Part shown: positions 28,301 through 37,067 of the stretch, piece by piece
Numbering within the stretch: the stretch's first letter is position 1
Layout of the letters: every line of letters begins with the position of its first letter
Assembly: GCF_009765785.1 (NCBI RefSeq)
Contig: NZ_LMUT01000012.1
Span: 1,243,239-1,307,238 of the forward strand
DNA: 64,000 nucleotides
Direction: 5' to 3'
Source of the DNA: Granulicella sp. L46
GTDB lineage: Bacteria > Acidobacteriota > Terriglobia > Terriglobales > Acidobacteriaceae
Notes under the pieces: generated by a model
The model's database searches: none
Seen by the model: only the letters and a program-made list of their open reading frames with translations
What the model was told of the DNA's origin: nothing
Position numbers and translations under genes: made by a program

Positions 28301-29569
28301 TCATTTTTCGCCAATGAATACCGGAACGATATGGCGGTCATACAGATTGCTGGTGACATTCCTTGAAATCACAGGTTCGTTTTGTTTGATTAGATCTATA
28401 TATTGCGCTTTTAGGTCTGCGGCAACCTTGAACCCGACATGCAGAAGTTGGCGCAGGTTGACGTCGTACGAAGCGGAGTCCTCGTCGTGACGAAGCGCGG
28501 ATGCGAACTGCTCGGAACTCCATCCGGCTACCGTTGACGGCTTCGGCAACTTCGACTCATCGATGTCGATAACAGTGGCATACGGTAGACATAGCTTAGC
28601 GCGAAGCGACCAGGCACTCGAGTAGATCTCCTTCGCGAGATCAAGCCCCTGGCCGCCAGACTCAGCCAGACCGATCAGCTCTTCAAGCCACGTCGTTCCA
28701 GCAGTTTTCAGATGTATCCCTGAGTCGAACTTCTGCATAGCTGTGTGAATCATGGGGTAGATCGAGAATTTGTCGCTGCCAGAGTGCACGCTCAGCTTCA
28801 AATTACTGGGAAGACCGAACTGGTCAATTGCAAACGCGATCGCGGCGAAATCAAGGTCTAACTCGCGTTTGAAGACTGCGGCATCGCCTATGTAATCCAC
28901 ACCTTTATGAAATTGCCCGCTGAACTTCGGAGCAATTGTCTGAACGGGTATATTCTCATCCTTGATCGCAGCCAGGATCAGGAGTAACTCGACTGGTGAT
29001 TGCGACGAATCCGTTTCGTCCATGGAGATCTCGGAGATGAAATTGCCAGGACCTTTCGCTGATTCGATCTTGCGGTAGACAAGCCCCGCTTGTTGCACGG
29101 CAGCGAGAAACTTTTCAGCCACTTGTCGCAAAAGTAGCTCCGTGATTTCGAAGGTTTCGTTCACGCCGGGCAACGAGATGTTGCCAACAAGGCGTTTGTG
29201 GCGCTGAACGAACGCATCAATTTCACCCTCTTCGCTTTTTTTGCCGATGAAATCGGCCACATCGATAGTATAAAAATCGCAAGCTGCGAGAAATCCGCCT
29301 ACTGTCTCGAGGTTGATGTGGTCGGCGTCACAAAAGTATGACTTGGTCCATTTCAATTCGCGAACCGCTTCATCTGCTGACTTGCGAGTTTCAGCCGGCT
29401 GCGATCCAATAATCACGTGTTCGCGATTCGACTTATTCCACACCGGAACGACTTCGATACCTGCATCCGCTGCCAACACGCATGCTTGAAGCTGAGCCTT
29501 GGCTTGATGGGCGAAGCGATCGCCCATCCCAATAGAGAATTTGCCTAGTATTCGCGCGGTTCTATTCAT
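28301..29569 (-). CDS. Tagaturonate epimerase-like protein (UxaE family)
   Basis: Cytoplasmic protein of 422 residues that I place in the UxaE family, whose characterised member in Thermotoga interconverts D-tagaturonate and D-fructuronate in galacturonate breakdown. Supporting segments are FSIGMGDRFAHQAKAQ at the N-terminus, CDADHINLETVGGF followed by YTIDVADF, and KLSVHSGSDKFSIYP. The assignment fits the GH28 enzymes next door, which would release galacturonate-containing sugars, but no other uronate pathway gene lies in the window. The start codon overlaps the stop of a small upstream frame (ATGA), suggesting translational coupling. An operator palindrome lies about 270 bases upstream. Confidence 0.65.
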   Translation of the reverse strand: MNRTARILGKFSIGMGDRFAHQAKAQLQACVLAADAGIEVVPVWNKSNREHVIIGSQPAETRKSADEAVRELKWTKSYFCDADHINLETVGGFLAACDFYTIDVADFIGKKSEEGEIDAFVQRHKRLVGNISLPGVNETFEITELLLRQVAEKFLAAVQQAGLVYRKIESAKGPGNFISEISMDETDSSQSPVELLLILAAIKDENIPVQTIAPKFSGQFHKGVDYIGDAAVFKRELDLDFAAIAFAIDQFGLPSNLKLSVHSGSDKFSIYPMIHTAMQKFDSGIHLKTAGTTWLEELIGLAESGGQGLDLAKEIYSSAWSLRAKLCLPYATVIDIDESKLPKPSTVAGWSSEQFASALRHDEDSASYDVNLRQLLHVGFKVAADLKAQYIDLIKQNEPVISRNVTSNLYDRHIVPVFIGEK

Positions 29570-29766
29570 TTACTTCCCTTCTGCGGCTTTTGGATACTGA
29601 AACCATAAGCACTCCGCGGCACGTGGGCGCGCAGCTTCGTCAGAGCGAAAAACCCGGAATCTTGCTCTAATCGCCGAACGATCCCTTCCGCCGTCACTGC
29701 TCCTGCCATGAAGCCTCCGCCACCATTGCTCGCTGGAAATAGCCCGAGATGTATTTGTCCCGACAC
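29566..29766 (-). CDS. Small hypothetical protein upstream of the UxaE-like gene
   Basis: A 66-residue frame starting with GTG whose stop overlaps the start of the UxaE-like gene. Gly-rich N-terminal part (NGGGGFMAG) and a basic C-terminus; no recognisable domain. There is no convincing ribosome site. It may be a real leader protein or the remnant of a truncated gene; the four-base overlap is the only positive sign. Confidence 0.3.
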   Translation of the reverse strand: MSGQIHLGLFPASNGGGGFMAGAVTAEGIVRRLEQDSGFFALTKLRAHVPRSAYGFSIQKPQKGSK

Positions 29767-29790
29767 TTAAACGTTAGTTTCCAACCGATG

Positions 29791-29849
29791 TTGACGAACG
29801 GACTGGTAGCCGCGTAACCTTCTGCCTGAACCTTTTGACATCGTTGTCA
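29791..29849 (+). promoter_or_regulatory. Promoter and LacI-type operator before the propeller/GH2 genes
   Basis: TTGACG (29791-29796), an 18-base spacer, TAACCT (29815-29820), 15 bases, then the perfect palindrome TGACATCGTTGTCA (29836-29849). The layout points to the plus-strand gene at 30046, but the site also lies about 70 bases before the minus-strand small frame/UxaE-like unit and could serve both. Confidence 0.65.
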
Positions 29850-30045
29850 ACAGAACGAAGTGTAACAAAGAACGGTATTGCTGACTCCGAAAATCGTCTG
29901 ATACGAGCCGTTACAGGTGGCTAATAAACGCACATGCTCGGATTGGCGGCCGAAGAAAGCGATGTTTCGGCGACAACACCGAACGATCCGAAAGTCTCCC
30001 CAAGCTGTTTCGGAGGCGACAAGAATCCAATACTTCTGGAGATAT

Positions 30046-31137
30046 ATGCAACACCTGTACCGAATTAAGCAGACTGGGACCGTCCTCGTGTTTGGACTCG
30101 CTCTTATTACTTCACTTGCTCTGGGGCAAACTCTCCGAAGCGACAACGACACAAACAATGGTCCACTGATAAAGGTTCTTCCTCGTTTCGAGTCGCCCTC
30201 TGTACCAGGGATGAGCCCGGAAGAGGTAGAACCACCGAATTTTCATCCTGGGACGCCCCAAACTGACGATCTTCCGGGAAAAGGAATGGCTCAACATCCG
30301 ATGCTTTACATCGGTGAGGGCTATAACAAGATGTTCCTGGTGAACCATGGCAAGGTCGTGTGGACCTATTCCACTGGCCCCGGGAATGAGTACGACGATG
30401 TTTGGATGCTATCGAACGGAAACATCTTATTCACACGGATGCAATACATCGCCGAGATTACTCCAGAAAAGAAAGTGGTCTGGCGTTACGATGCGGTGCC
30501 CGGCACCGAGATTCACGCCTGTCAACCGATCGGCAAGGACAAGGTTCTCTTTATCGTGAACGGTCTCCCTCCCCGGCTCATGGTAGTGAATATCAAGACG
30601 CATGCGGTGGAGGTCGACCATGTGCTACCTGCAATGAGTGCGACCGACCCGAAAAGTGTGCATGCACAGTTCCGTCGTGTACGCTACACGGCCCAAGGCA
30701 CATACCTGCTGCCATTCTTGGAAATGAACCGAGTCGTCGAGTACGACAAGAATTTCAAAGAGATATGGTCCTACGACATCGCGAAACCATGGGCGGCCAT
30801 TCGCCTGAAGAACGGCAATACACTGATCACAGATGAAAGTGACGTGACGACACAGGAAGTGAATCCAAAGAAGGAGACTGTCTGGGAGGTTTCGAAGGCT
30901 GATATTCCAGCTCAATATTGGTATGGCAATTCCCAATCCGTCACGCGACTTGCGAATGGAAACACCATCATCTGCTCGCGCGGTGGAGACCACCACGGTC
31001 CGCAGCTGGTGGAAATAACTCCAGACAAAAAGGTGGTGTGGGTTCTGCAGGATTGGCAAGACTTCGGACCTGCAACCGCGGTTCAGGTGCTTGATGAACC
31101 TGGCATTCCCGAACAGCCAGGGGACTCGTTGCACTAG
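30046..31137 (+). CDS. Secreted beta-propeller (PQQ/arylsulfotransferase-like) protein
   Basis: Secreted protein of 363 residues. The hydrophobic signal (VLVFGLALITSLALG) and a GGAG ribosome site support the ATG at 30046. Repeated blades of the form LxNGNxLxxR..xxxEITPEKKVVWRYD and RLANGNTIICSRGGDHHGPQLVEITPDKKVVW mark a propeller of the PQQ-like/ASST type. Enzyme residues are not recognisable; such proteins in polysaccharide loci are often uncharacterised sugar-binding or lyase-like proteins. It precedes the GH2 gene by about 86 bases and shares its operator-controlled promoter. Confidence 0.7.
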   Translation: MQHLYRIKQTGTVLVFGLALITSLALGQTLRSDNDTNNGPLIKVLPRFESPSVPGMSPEEVEPPNFHPGTPQTDDLPGKGMAQHPMLYIGEGYNKMFLVNHGKVVWTYSTGPGNEYDDVWMLSNGNILFTRMQYIAEITPEKKVVWRYDAVPGTEIHACQPIGKDKVLFIVNGLPPRLMVVNIKTHAVEVDHVLPAMSATDPKSVHAQFRRVRYTAQGTYLLPFLEMNRVVEYDKNFKEIWSYDIAKPWAAIRLKNGNTLITDESDVTTQEVNPKKETVWEVSKADIPAQYWYGNSQSVTRLANGNTIICSRGGDHHGPQLVEITPDKKVVWVLQDWQDFGPATAVQVLDEPGIPEQPGDSLH

Positions 31138-31223
31138 AGGCAACGATCGGATTGGGAGGACCGGTACGCACCGCAATAACACTGATCAGCTGGTATCTGA
31201 GACAGACCATTCTGGAGAGACAA

Positions 31224-33632
31224 TTGCTAAGACGGGACTTCATCAAGACCACCGCCTGTATTCTTGCTGCATCCAAGTTGTCGGCCAACGACGCCCTTCC
31301 ACATACTCACGACCCAGAGTCTCGGGCCGTGTTCCCTATCAATCGCAACTGGCGCTTTCATCCTTCAAGGGTCGAAGGAGCGCACTTGCCCGACTTCAAC
31401 GATTCTGCGTTCGAAAAAGTCGTAATTCCTCACACGAATGTGAAGCTGCCTTGGCATAACTTTGATGACAAAGAGTATCAATTCATCTCCACCTACCGTC
31501 GTCGCTTTCAGTATCCAGCGGCTGCGAGGGGTATGCGCGTGTTTGTCGACTTTGAGGGCGCAATGACGGCCTCTACAGTCTGGATCAATGGTGTACCGCT
31601 GGGAGAATACAAAGGAGGTTTTACTCCCTTCTCCTTTGAACTGACACCTCATTTGCGCGTAAATGGGGAAAACGTCCTTGTCGTTCAGGTCGACTCCACG
31701 GAACGTGCAGACATTCCGCCATTCGGCCACGACATCGACTACATGACGTTCGGTGGCATTTATCGCGAGGTCTCGTTGCGCATTGTTCCGCATACTTATA
31801 TCGACAACATTTTCGCGCGCCCGACCGATGTTCTCAGCGATGAACCGTCGCTCAAAGTGGACTGCATGCTCGCGGGTGCGCCTGGGAGTGAAGCGCTTAC
31901 ACTCGAGGTTGAATTACGCGATGGAACTATGCTCATCGCGAAGAGGTCACAATCTGCGAAGATATCAGACGCCGCAGATCCAAACGCTTCGCTGAATCCA
32001 ATAACCAGCGCACCAGTCCATGCTGGCGCAGAGACCGTGACAGACCCCGGACGAAACGTCGTTTCCCTCGACCGGCTAGAAACGATTAGACTTTGGAATT
32101 TGCAGCAGCCGACGCTGTACACGGTCCATGTGCGTTTATTGCAGGATGGTAAGGAAATCGATAGCGACGTGCGGCGGATCGGTTTCCGGGAAGCCAGATT
32201 CACGGATGGCGGTTTCTCACTTAACGGGAAGATCGTAAAGCTGCGGGGTCTAAACCGGCATCAAACTTTCCCTTTTGCGGGACAGGCGATGCCGGCGCGC
32301 GTACAGCGCAAGGACGCCGATATTTTGCGCAAGGACCTGCATTGCAATATCGTCCGGACATCACACTATCCCCAATCCCGTCATTTCCTTGATCGATGCG
32401 ATGAGATCGGTTTGCTGGTTTTTGAAGAGATTCCCGGCTGGCAACACGTCGGTCCGGAAGCATGGAAATCGGCGTCCATTGACAACGTCGGCCGCATGAT
32501 TCGCAGGGACTGGAACCATCCCTCAATTATTCTCTGGGGGGTTCGAATCAATGAGTCTTCCGATGACCACGACTTTTATACTCAAACGAACGCGCTTGCG
32601 CACGCGCTCGACCCGACGCGCCAGACCGGCGGTGTTCGTAACCACGGCGATTCGGAGTTACTCGAAGATGTCTTTACGATAAACGATTTCGGGTTTCCAC
32701 TTCGGAAGCCAAATCATCCTCTGTACCTCAACACAGAGTTCATCGGCCACACATACCCCACGAAGACCACTGATGATGACGAGCGTCAACGCGAACACAC
32801 GTTACGCCACGCGCGCGTACATGATCAGCTGGCCTCCGACCCGCGGTACGCCGGCGGCATCGGCTGGTGCGCCTTCGACTACAATACGCACGCGAATTTT
32901 GGGGCCGGCGACAGAATTTGTTACCACGGCGTCACGGATATCTTCCGCGAGCCGAAAGCCGCTGCCGGGTTCTACAAATCACAGTGCGATCCGTCGGAAG
33001 AGATCGTCCTCGAGCCTGCATTTCACTGGGCCAGCAGTGACGAGTCCGTGGGCCTCACAAAGGCTGTTATTTGTTCGAACTGCGATCATCTTAAGATCTA
33101 TATGCGGGAGATCGGTCTTGAACCAAATCCCTGGAAACTGGTCGCCGAGCTCGACCCCGAACGAACGGAGTTTAATCATTTGGCCTATGCTCCCTTTGTC
33201 TGGAGCTACGACAAGACCGACTTCGAGCAACTCGGGTTCCGCTGGGGTGATCTTCGCATCGACGGCTTTATCAGGGGCCGCCAGATGATCTCGAAGTCTC
33301 TCTCGGGCCGGGAGGTCGACCTCAAATTCTCGTTTCGCCCCGACGATACTGTGCTTCTTGCCGACGGTGCAGACTCAACCCGCGTGGTTCTGCGAGTAAC
33401 GGACGAGTTTGACGCCATCCGCACTTACGCCAACGATCCTGTTGTCTTTACTCTCGAAGGACCAGCGGAGATCATTGGGGACAATCCTTTTGCTTTGATC
33501 GGCGGGACGGGTGCTATCTGGATCCGCGCAAGAGAACAGGCGGGATCGATTCACCTAACGGCCAAGCACCCACGGCTTGGATCGCAATCGATTGCTTTCG
33601 CTTTGCATGCGGTGCCAAGCGAGGTCGTATAG
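31224..33632 (+). CDS. Tat-exported GH2 beta-galactosidase-family protein
   Basis: Exported GH2 enzyme of 802 residues. I place the start at a TTG (31224) with GGAG eight bases upstream because the protein then begins MLRRDFIKTTACILAA, a clean Tat signal; another TTG at 31152 gives an implausible leader. Domain order: jelly-roll sugar-binding domain (about 35-200), Ig-like domain, TIM barrel, and a C-terminal Ig-like domain (VVLRVTDEFDA). The acid/base is Glu444 in VRINES and the nucleophile Glu505 in LNTEFIG. The family covers beta-galactosidase, beta-glucuronidase and beta-mannosidase, and sequence alone does not decide. It lies between the secreted propeller and the GH36-like gene. Confidence 0.88.
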   Translation: MLRRDFIKTTACILAASKLSANDALPHTHDPESRAVFPINRNWRFHPSRVEGAHLPDFNDSAFEKVVIPHTNVKLPWHNFDDKEYQFISTYRRRFQYPAAARGMRVFVDFEGAMTASTVWINGVPLGEYKGGFTPFSFELTPHLRVNGENVLVVQVDSTERADIPPFGHDIDYMTFGGIYREVSLRIVPHTYIDNIFARPTDVLSDEPSLKVDCMLAGAPGSEALTLEVELRDGTMLIAKRSQSAKISDAADPNASLNPITSAPVHAGAETVTDPGRNVVSLDRLETIRLWNLQQPTLYTVHVRLLQDGKEIDSDVRRIGFREARFTDGGFSLNGKIVKLRGLNRHQTFPFAGQAMPARVQRKDADILRKDLHCNIVRTSHYPQSRHFLDRCDEIGLLVFEEIPGWQHVGPEAWKSASIDNVGRMIRRDWNHPSIILWGVRINESSDDHDFYTQTNALAHALDPTRQTGGVRNHGDSELLEDVFTINDFGFPLRKPNHPLYLNTEFIGHTYPTKTTDDDERQREHTLRHARVHDQLASDPRYAGGIGWCAFDYNTHANFGAGDRICYHGVTDIFREPKAAAGFYKSQCDPSEEIVLEPAFHWASSDESVGLTKAVICSNCDHLKIYMREIGLEPNPWKLVAELDPERTEFNHLAYAPFVWSYDKTDFEQLGFRWGDLRIDGFIRGRQMISKSLSGREVDLKFSFRPDDTVLLADGADSTRVVLRVTDEFDAIRTYANDPVVFTLEGPAEIIGDNPFALIGGTGAIWIRAREQAGSIHLTAKHPRLGSQSIAFALHAVPSEVV

Positions 33633-33726
33633 CGCTGTCAGGTTAGTTTCGCTGATGCGGTTATGTTGGACTTGTTTCGTGCCGCATTTGAATTCCCTCA
33701 TTGGACATGTGGCCAGTCCGCCCGTT

Positions 33727-33754
33727 CCCAAAGCTGTTCGAGAATAGCTTTGGG
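33727..33754 (+). repeat. Strong intercistronic hairpin
   Basis: CCCAAAGCT and AGCTTTGGG form a perfect 9-bp stem with a 10-base loop in the 178-base gap between the GH2 and GH36-like genes. There is no T-run, so it is more likely an RNA-stabilising or processing hairpin than a terminator. Confidence 0.5.
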
Positions 33755-33810
33755 GAGTACCGGACCTCTTTGGCAAACACGCATGTGGCTGGGAAATGTA
33801 CCGGAGGACA

Positions 33811-35508
33811 ATGGCAAACCGCAGGGATTTCTTGAAAACGGCTGTAGCAGCGACAGTATCGGCGATACCAACGACCGCATCTGGACTCCATGCCATCTCC
33901 GGAGCCGGTACGAAGAGCCGAGGAATTGATCTCTTGCGTGCCCCGAATCATGTGAGCGCCAGATTCGGGACGATGGACGTGGTGCGAATGCAATATGCTG
34001 CCCGTGCTTGGACCTGTCTTGGGGTTCGAGTCTCGGCGGAGCCGATACAGGCAGGCCAAGGTATCGAGCTGCCCGTCCGTGTGATCAATGAGGGGAAAAA
34101 TCTTACTTATCTTCATCTCCGCTGGGAAGGTACTGAGGGCGACGCACCGCTCTTGCTCGGCGACGCCTGGGAGAGAAGCTACGGCGATCTCGAGTGGCGA
34201 GGGATCGTCCCGGAGCGGGTCATGCCGTGGTACTTCCTTACCTTTGATGGAGCACATGTCAATGGGTACGGGGTGAAGACGCAACCCTCGGCATTTTGCT
34301 TTTGGCAGAGTGATCCCGAAGGAATAACCTTGTCCATCGACCTGCGTAACGGGGGAGAAGCTACCGAATTGGGTGACAGAGAGCTCAATGCGTGCACTGT
34401 GGTCACGCGCATGGGGACGAAGGGTGAGACTATTTGGCGTGCCGGGAAAGAATTCTGCGGACTCATGTGCCGAACACCCCGCTTACCCGAGCGGCCTCTA
34501 TTCGGGGTCAACGACTGGAATTACGCCTATGGTAAAAACACCGCTTCGGGCATCCTCAGGGACGCGGATTTGATCGCTTCGCTCGCGCCATCAGGCAAAG
34601 CGCGTCCCTATGTAGTTATTGATGACGGGTGGCAGGATACGGCCCGCTTTCCAAGCATGCCCGATCTTGCGGCTCAGATTCGCAGCCGTGATCTGCTCGC
34701 AGGCCTTTGGATTCGACCGCTGAGACCAGGCAGCGAAGTAGATTCCTTATGGCTGCTTCCCGACAATCGCTTTGGGAAAGCTTCGCCCCATAATAATTTG
34801 GCGCTCGATCCGACCATTCCTGAGGCTCTTGGTGAGGCTATGAAGAGTGTCCTTCAGGCCACCGAGTGGGGATATAGCTTCATCAAACACGACTTTTCGA
34901 CCTACGAATTGTTCGGACGCTGGGGATCGGTGATGCAGGCCCAGGTGACCACCCCGGGTTGGCATTTTCACGACAGGTCGCGCACGAATGCAGAAATCGT
35001 GCGGGACCTTTATCAGGCTATCCGCGCCGCAGGCGGGGAACAGGCAACGATCCTAGGGTGCAACACGATCGGTCACATCGCCGCCGGAATCTTCGAGTCA
35101 CAACGCATAGGCGATGATACGAGCGGACGGGATTGGGAGAGGACCCGACGCTTCGGTGTCAACACTCTGGCACATAGAATGGTCCAGCATCGCACCTTCT
35201 CACATATCGATCCGGACATTGTTGCAATGACTTTGGCCGTAGATTGGAGGGAGACCAGCCAGTGGATGGATGTGGTAGCAAGGAGTGGCACTTCCCTCTT
35301 CCTCTCGCCCGATCCGTCCGCGATCACATCAGAGATCAAATCAGCGATGAAAGACGCGATGGCGCTTTCGGCCCAAGCGGGACAAGGATTTCCACTTTAT
35401 CCAACGACCGGCACAACTCCGACTCAATGGCAGTTTCCGAATCCGAGTCGTGTCGATAAGACATATGACTGGTGTGGTCGGCAGGGTGCAACCCCGTTTG
35501 ACGTCTAG
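33811..35508 (+). CDS. Tat-exported GH36-like alpha-galactosidase family protein
   Basis: Second clan GH-D protein of the window, 565 residues, only distantly similar to the one at 143-2176. MANRRDFLKTAVAATVS is a Tat signal; this ATG has GGAGG three bases upstream, and an ATG 15 bases earlier is less likely. Barrel features: PYVVIDDGWQ, AGLWIRPL, FIKHDFS with presumed nucleophile Asp361, GCNTIGH and RIGDDTSGRDW with the presumed acid/base at Asp435 or Asp436. It probably removes alpha-galactose or a related sugar from side chains. Likely part of the unit that starts at the propeller gene. Confidence 0.78.
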   Translation: MANRRDFLKTAVAATVSAIPTTASGLHAISGAGTKSRGIDLLRAPNHVSARFGTMDVVRMQYAARAWTCLGVRVSAEPIQAGQGIELPVRVINEGKNLTYLHLRWEGTEGDAPLLLGDAWERSYGDLEWRGIVPERVMPWYFLTFDGAHVNGYGVKTQPSAFCFWQSDPEGITLSIDLRNGGEATELGDRELNACTVVTRMGTKGETIWRAGKEFCGLMCRTPRLPERPLFGVNDWNYAYGKNTASGILRDADLIASLAPSGKARPYVVIDDGWQDTARFPSMPDLAAQIRSRDLLAGLWIRPLRPGSEVDSLWLLPDNRFGKASPHNNLALDPTIPEALGEAMKSVLQATEWGYSFIKHDFSTYELFGRWGSVMQAQVTTPGWHFHDRSRTNAEIVRDLYQAIRAAGGEQATILGCNTIGHIAAGIFESQRIGDDTSGRDWERTRRFGVNTLAHRMVQHRTFSHIDPDIVAMTLAVDWRETSQWMDVVARSGTSLFLSPDPSAITSEIKSAMKDAMALSAQAGQGFPLYPTTGTTPTQWQFPNPSRVDKTYDWCGRQGATPFDV

Positions 35509-35595
35509 GCTCGCGCCGAGCGATCTAGACAATATGCTCTACCGTCGCGAAAAGTATCAGAGACGTCGGTTTATCCGCCTGTAGATGGGGATCAT

Positions 35596-35626
35596 ATACA
35601 GGAAATCAGCAAGATAACGTTGTCTA
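35596..35626 (+). promoter_or_regulatory. Putative promoter and imperfect LacI-type operator before MFS/LacI genes
   Basis: TATACA (35596-35601) is followed 11 bases later by AGATAACGTTGTCT (35613-35626), an imperfect version of the regional palindrome. The -35 is weak (TTATCC, 35571-35576). It would control the transporter and the LacI gene, implying autoregulation. Confidence 0.5.
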
Positions 35627-35743
35627 TTCCGGTTGAAACTTATACGATCCAATTCGAGCGAGTGAAGGCGAGAAGTGTCGGTCGCAGGCATCGCCATTTC
35701 TGTGAAGCCCGGACGTACATAAAATGGGGCAACTGGGGCATTT

Positions 35744-37042
35744 CTGCTAGATAAACGCCTGATCGCTGCAGCATTCGTTGGCTCGCTCGGCGGGCTCGTC
35801 TTTGGATGCGATCTCGGAGCCCTTTCTGCCGCGACCGCGGGTCTTCGGGCCTTCTTCAATCTTTCCCCGTGGGCCTTCGGTTTTACGGTTTCAGCGTCTG
35901 TCTGGGGTACTGTAGGCGGTTCCGCGTTTGCAGGGAGATTCGCAGATAAGATCGATCGGCGAAGTCTTATTGCGTCGTGTTCTGTTCTCTACGCGCTCGC
36001 CGCAATCGCCATTATGTCGTCGGCGTCGTTGGGATGGTTATTTGTCGTTGGCATGCGGATCGTGTGCGGGATTGCGGTCGGCGGATTCACCGTCGGATGT
36101 CCACTTTACCTTTCTGAAATCGCTCCAGCCAAAATGAGGGGGCGAGTAGTAGGGTTCTTTCAGGTTCAGGTTGGCGCGGGCGTGATCGCGGCGTTCTCGG
36201 GAGGCGCATTGATTGCGCACACGGCAGCTGCGAGTGCGGCGTGGAGGTGGATTCTCGGATTGGGGGCTTTGCCGGCCGTGGCGTTGCTCGTTCTGGTTCG
36301 CTTTATGCCGCAGATTGAACACAACTTTTCCAGCAATATAATAGGCCTGAAACCATTATTAGCTGAGCCTCCTTTCCATTGCCGCCCACCTGCTATCGAT
36401 CAAAAGCTCTTTCGAAGGAGGAACACGCGTCTCATCTTGGTGGCGACGAGCATCGCGGTATTCAATCAGCTGTCTGGCGTTAACATCCTTCTTGTTTATA
36501 TCCTGGAAATTCTAGCTAGTGCGGGCATGAGCCTTTCTTTAGGTCACACGTATACTGTCCTGATTTCGTTTCTCAGTCTGTTTACAACCTTGGCCGGCAT
36601 GGCTTTTGTTGACCGCTTGGGACGTAAGCCTCTTTTGTATATCGGTTCCGCCGGAATGGCCGGTTGCCTACTCATGCTGGCTGTAGCAATACCACATCAC
36701 TTAGTTTCTTTGGTGTATGTATCTATCCTTGTTGCCTACAATGCCTTTTTCGCGTTTTCTCAAGGAACCGTCGTATGGGTCTACCTCAGTGAATTGTTTC
36801 CACCGGGCCTCAGAGGCGTGGGTCAAGGGTACGGATCTTCGGTTCACTGGGTCGCTAATGCTGTGCTGATCTCCATATTCCCGAGCGTGCAGCATGCTTC
36901 GAATGTCCGAATCTTCTACATCTTCGCTCTCATGATGGCCTTTCAGATCGTTGTCATTTGGCTTTGGTATCCCGAAACAAAGGGAACCGCTCTGGGATCG
37001 GTCCTAGCAGCAGGCGGCGAGGGAGACCATAGACTTCGTTAG
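35744..37042 (+). CDS. Sugar transporter of the MFS sugar-porter family, start damaged or non-standard
   Basis: Twelve-helix sugar porter, 432 residues if read from the CTG at 35744. The first ATG in this frame (36014) would remove the first two to three helices, yet the upstream frame clearly encodes them (LIAAAFVGSLGGLVFG, matching VGALGGLLFG of the paralog at 44483; then GRFADKIDRRSL). The frame opens at 35723 after a TAA and contains no ATG, GTG or TTG before 36014. An ATG at 35724 in another frame is followed by a stop after eight codons, so a one-base frameshift or loss of the start codon is possible. Later features DRLGRKPLL, SQGTVVWVYLSELFP and YPETKG are intact. It precedes the LacI gene by 25 bases. 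Confidence 0.75.
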   Translation: MLDKRLIAAAFVGSLGGLVFGCDLGALSAATAGLRAFFNLSPWAFGFTVSASVWGTVGGSAFAGRFADKIDRRSLIASCSVLYALAAIAIMSSASLGWLFVVGMRIVCGIAVGGFTVGCPLYLSEIAPAKMRGRVVGFFQVQVGAGVIAAFSGGALIAHTAAASAAWRWILGLGALPAVALLVLVRFMPQIEHNFSSNIIGLKPLLAEPPFHCRPPAIDQKLFRRRNTRLILVATSIAVFNQLSGVNILLVYILEILASAGMSLSLGHTYTVLISFLSLFTTLAGMAFVDRLGRKPLLYIGSAGMAGCLLMLAVAIPHHLVSLVYVSILVAYNAFFAFSQGTVVWVYLSELFPPGLRGVGQGYGSSVHWVANAVLISIFPSVQHASNVRIFYIFALMMAFQIVVIWLWYPETKGTALGSVLAAGGEGDHRLR

Positions 37043-37067
37043 AGTTTGCGAATAGATTGGCTGAGAG

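Noticed and set aside
33628-33641. TATAGCGCTGTCA-like sequence after the GH2 gene as an eleventh operator
   Set aside because: Only the right half fits the consensus; the left half is lost.
36950-36957. Half-sites of the palindrome inside genes (also near 8514, 32484 and 56091)
   Set aside because: They lie in coding sequence, lack one half and fit the protein-coding constraint; chance matches.
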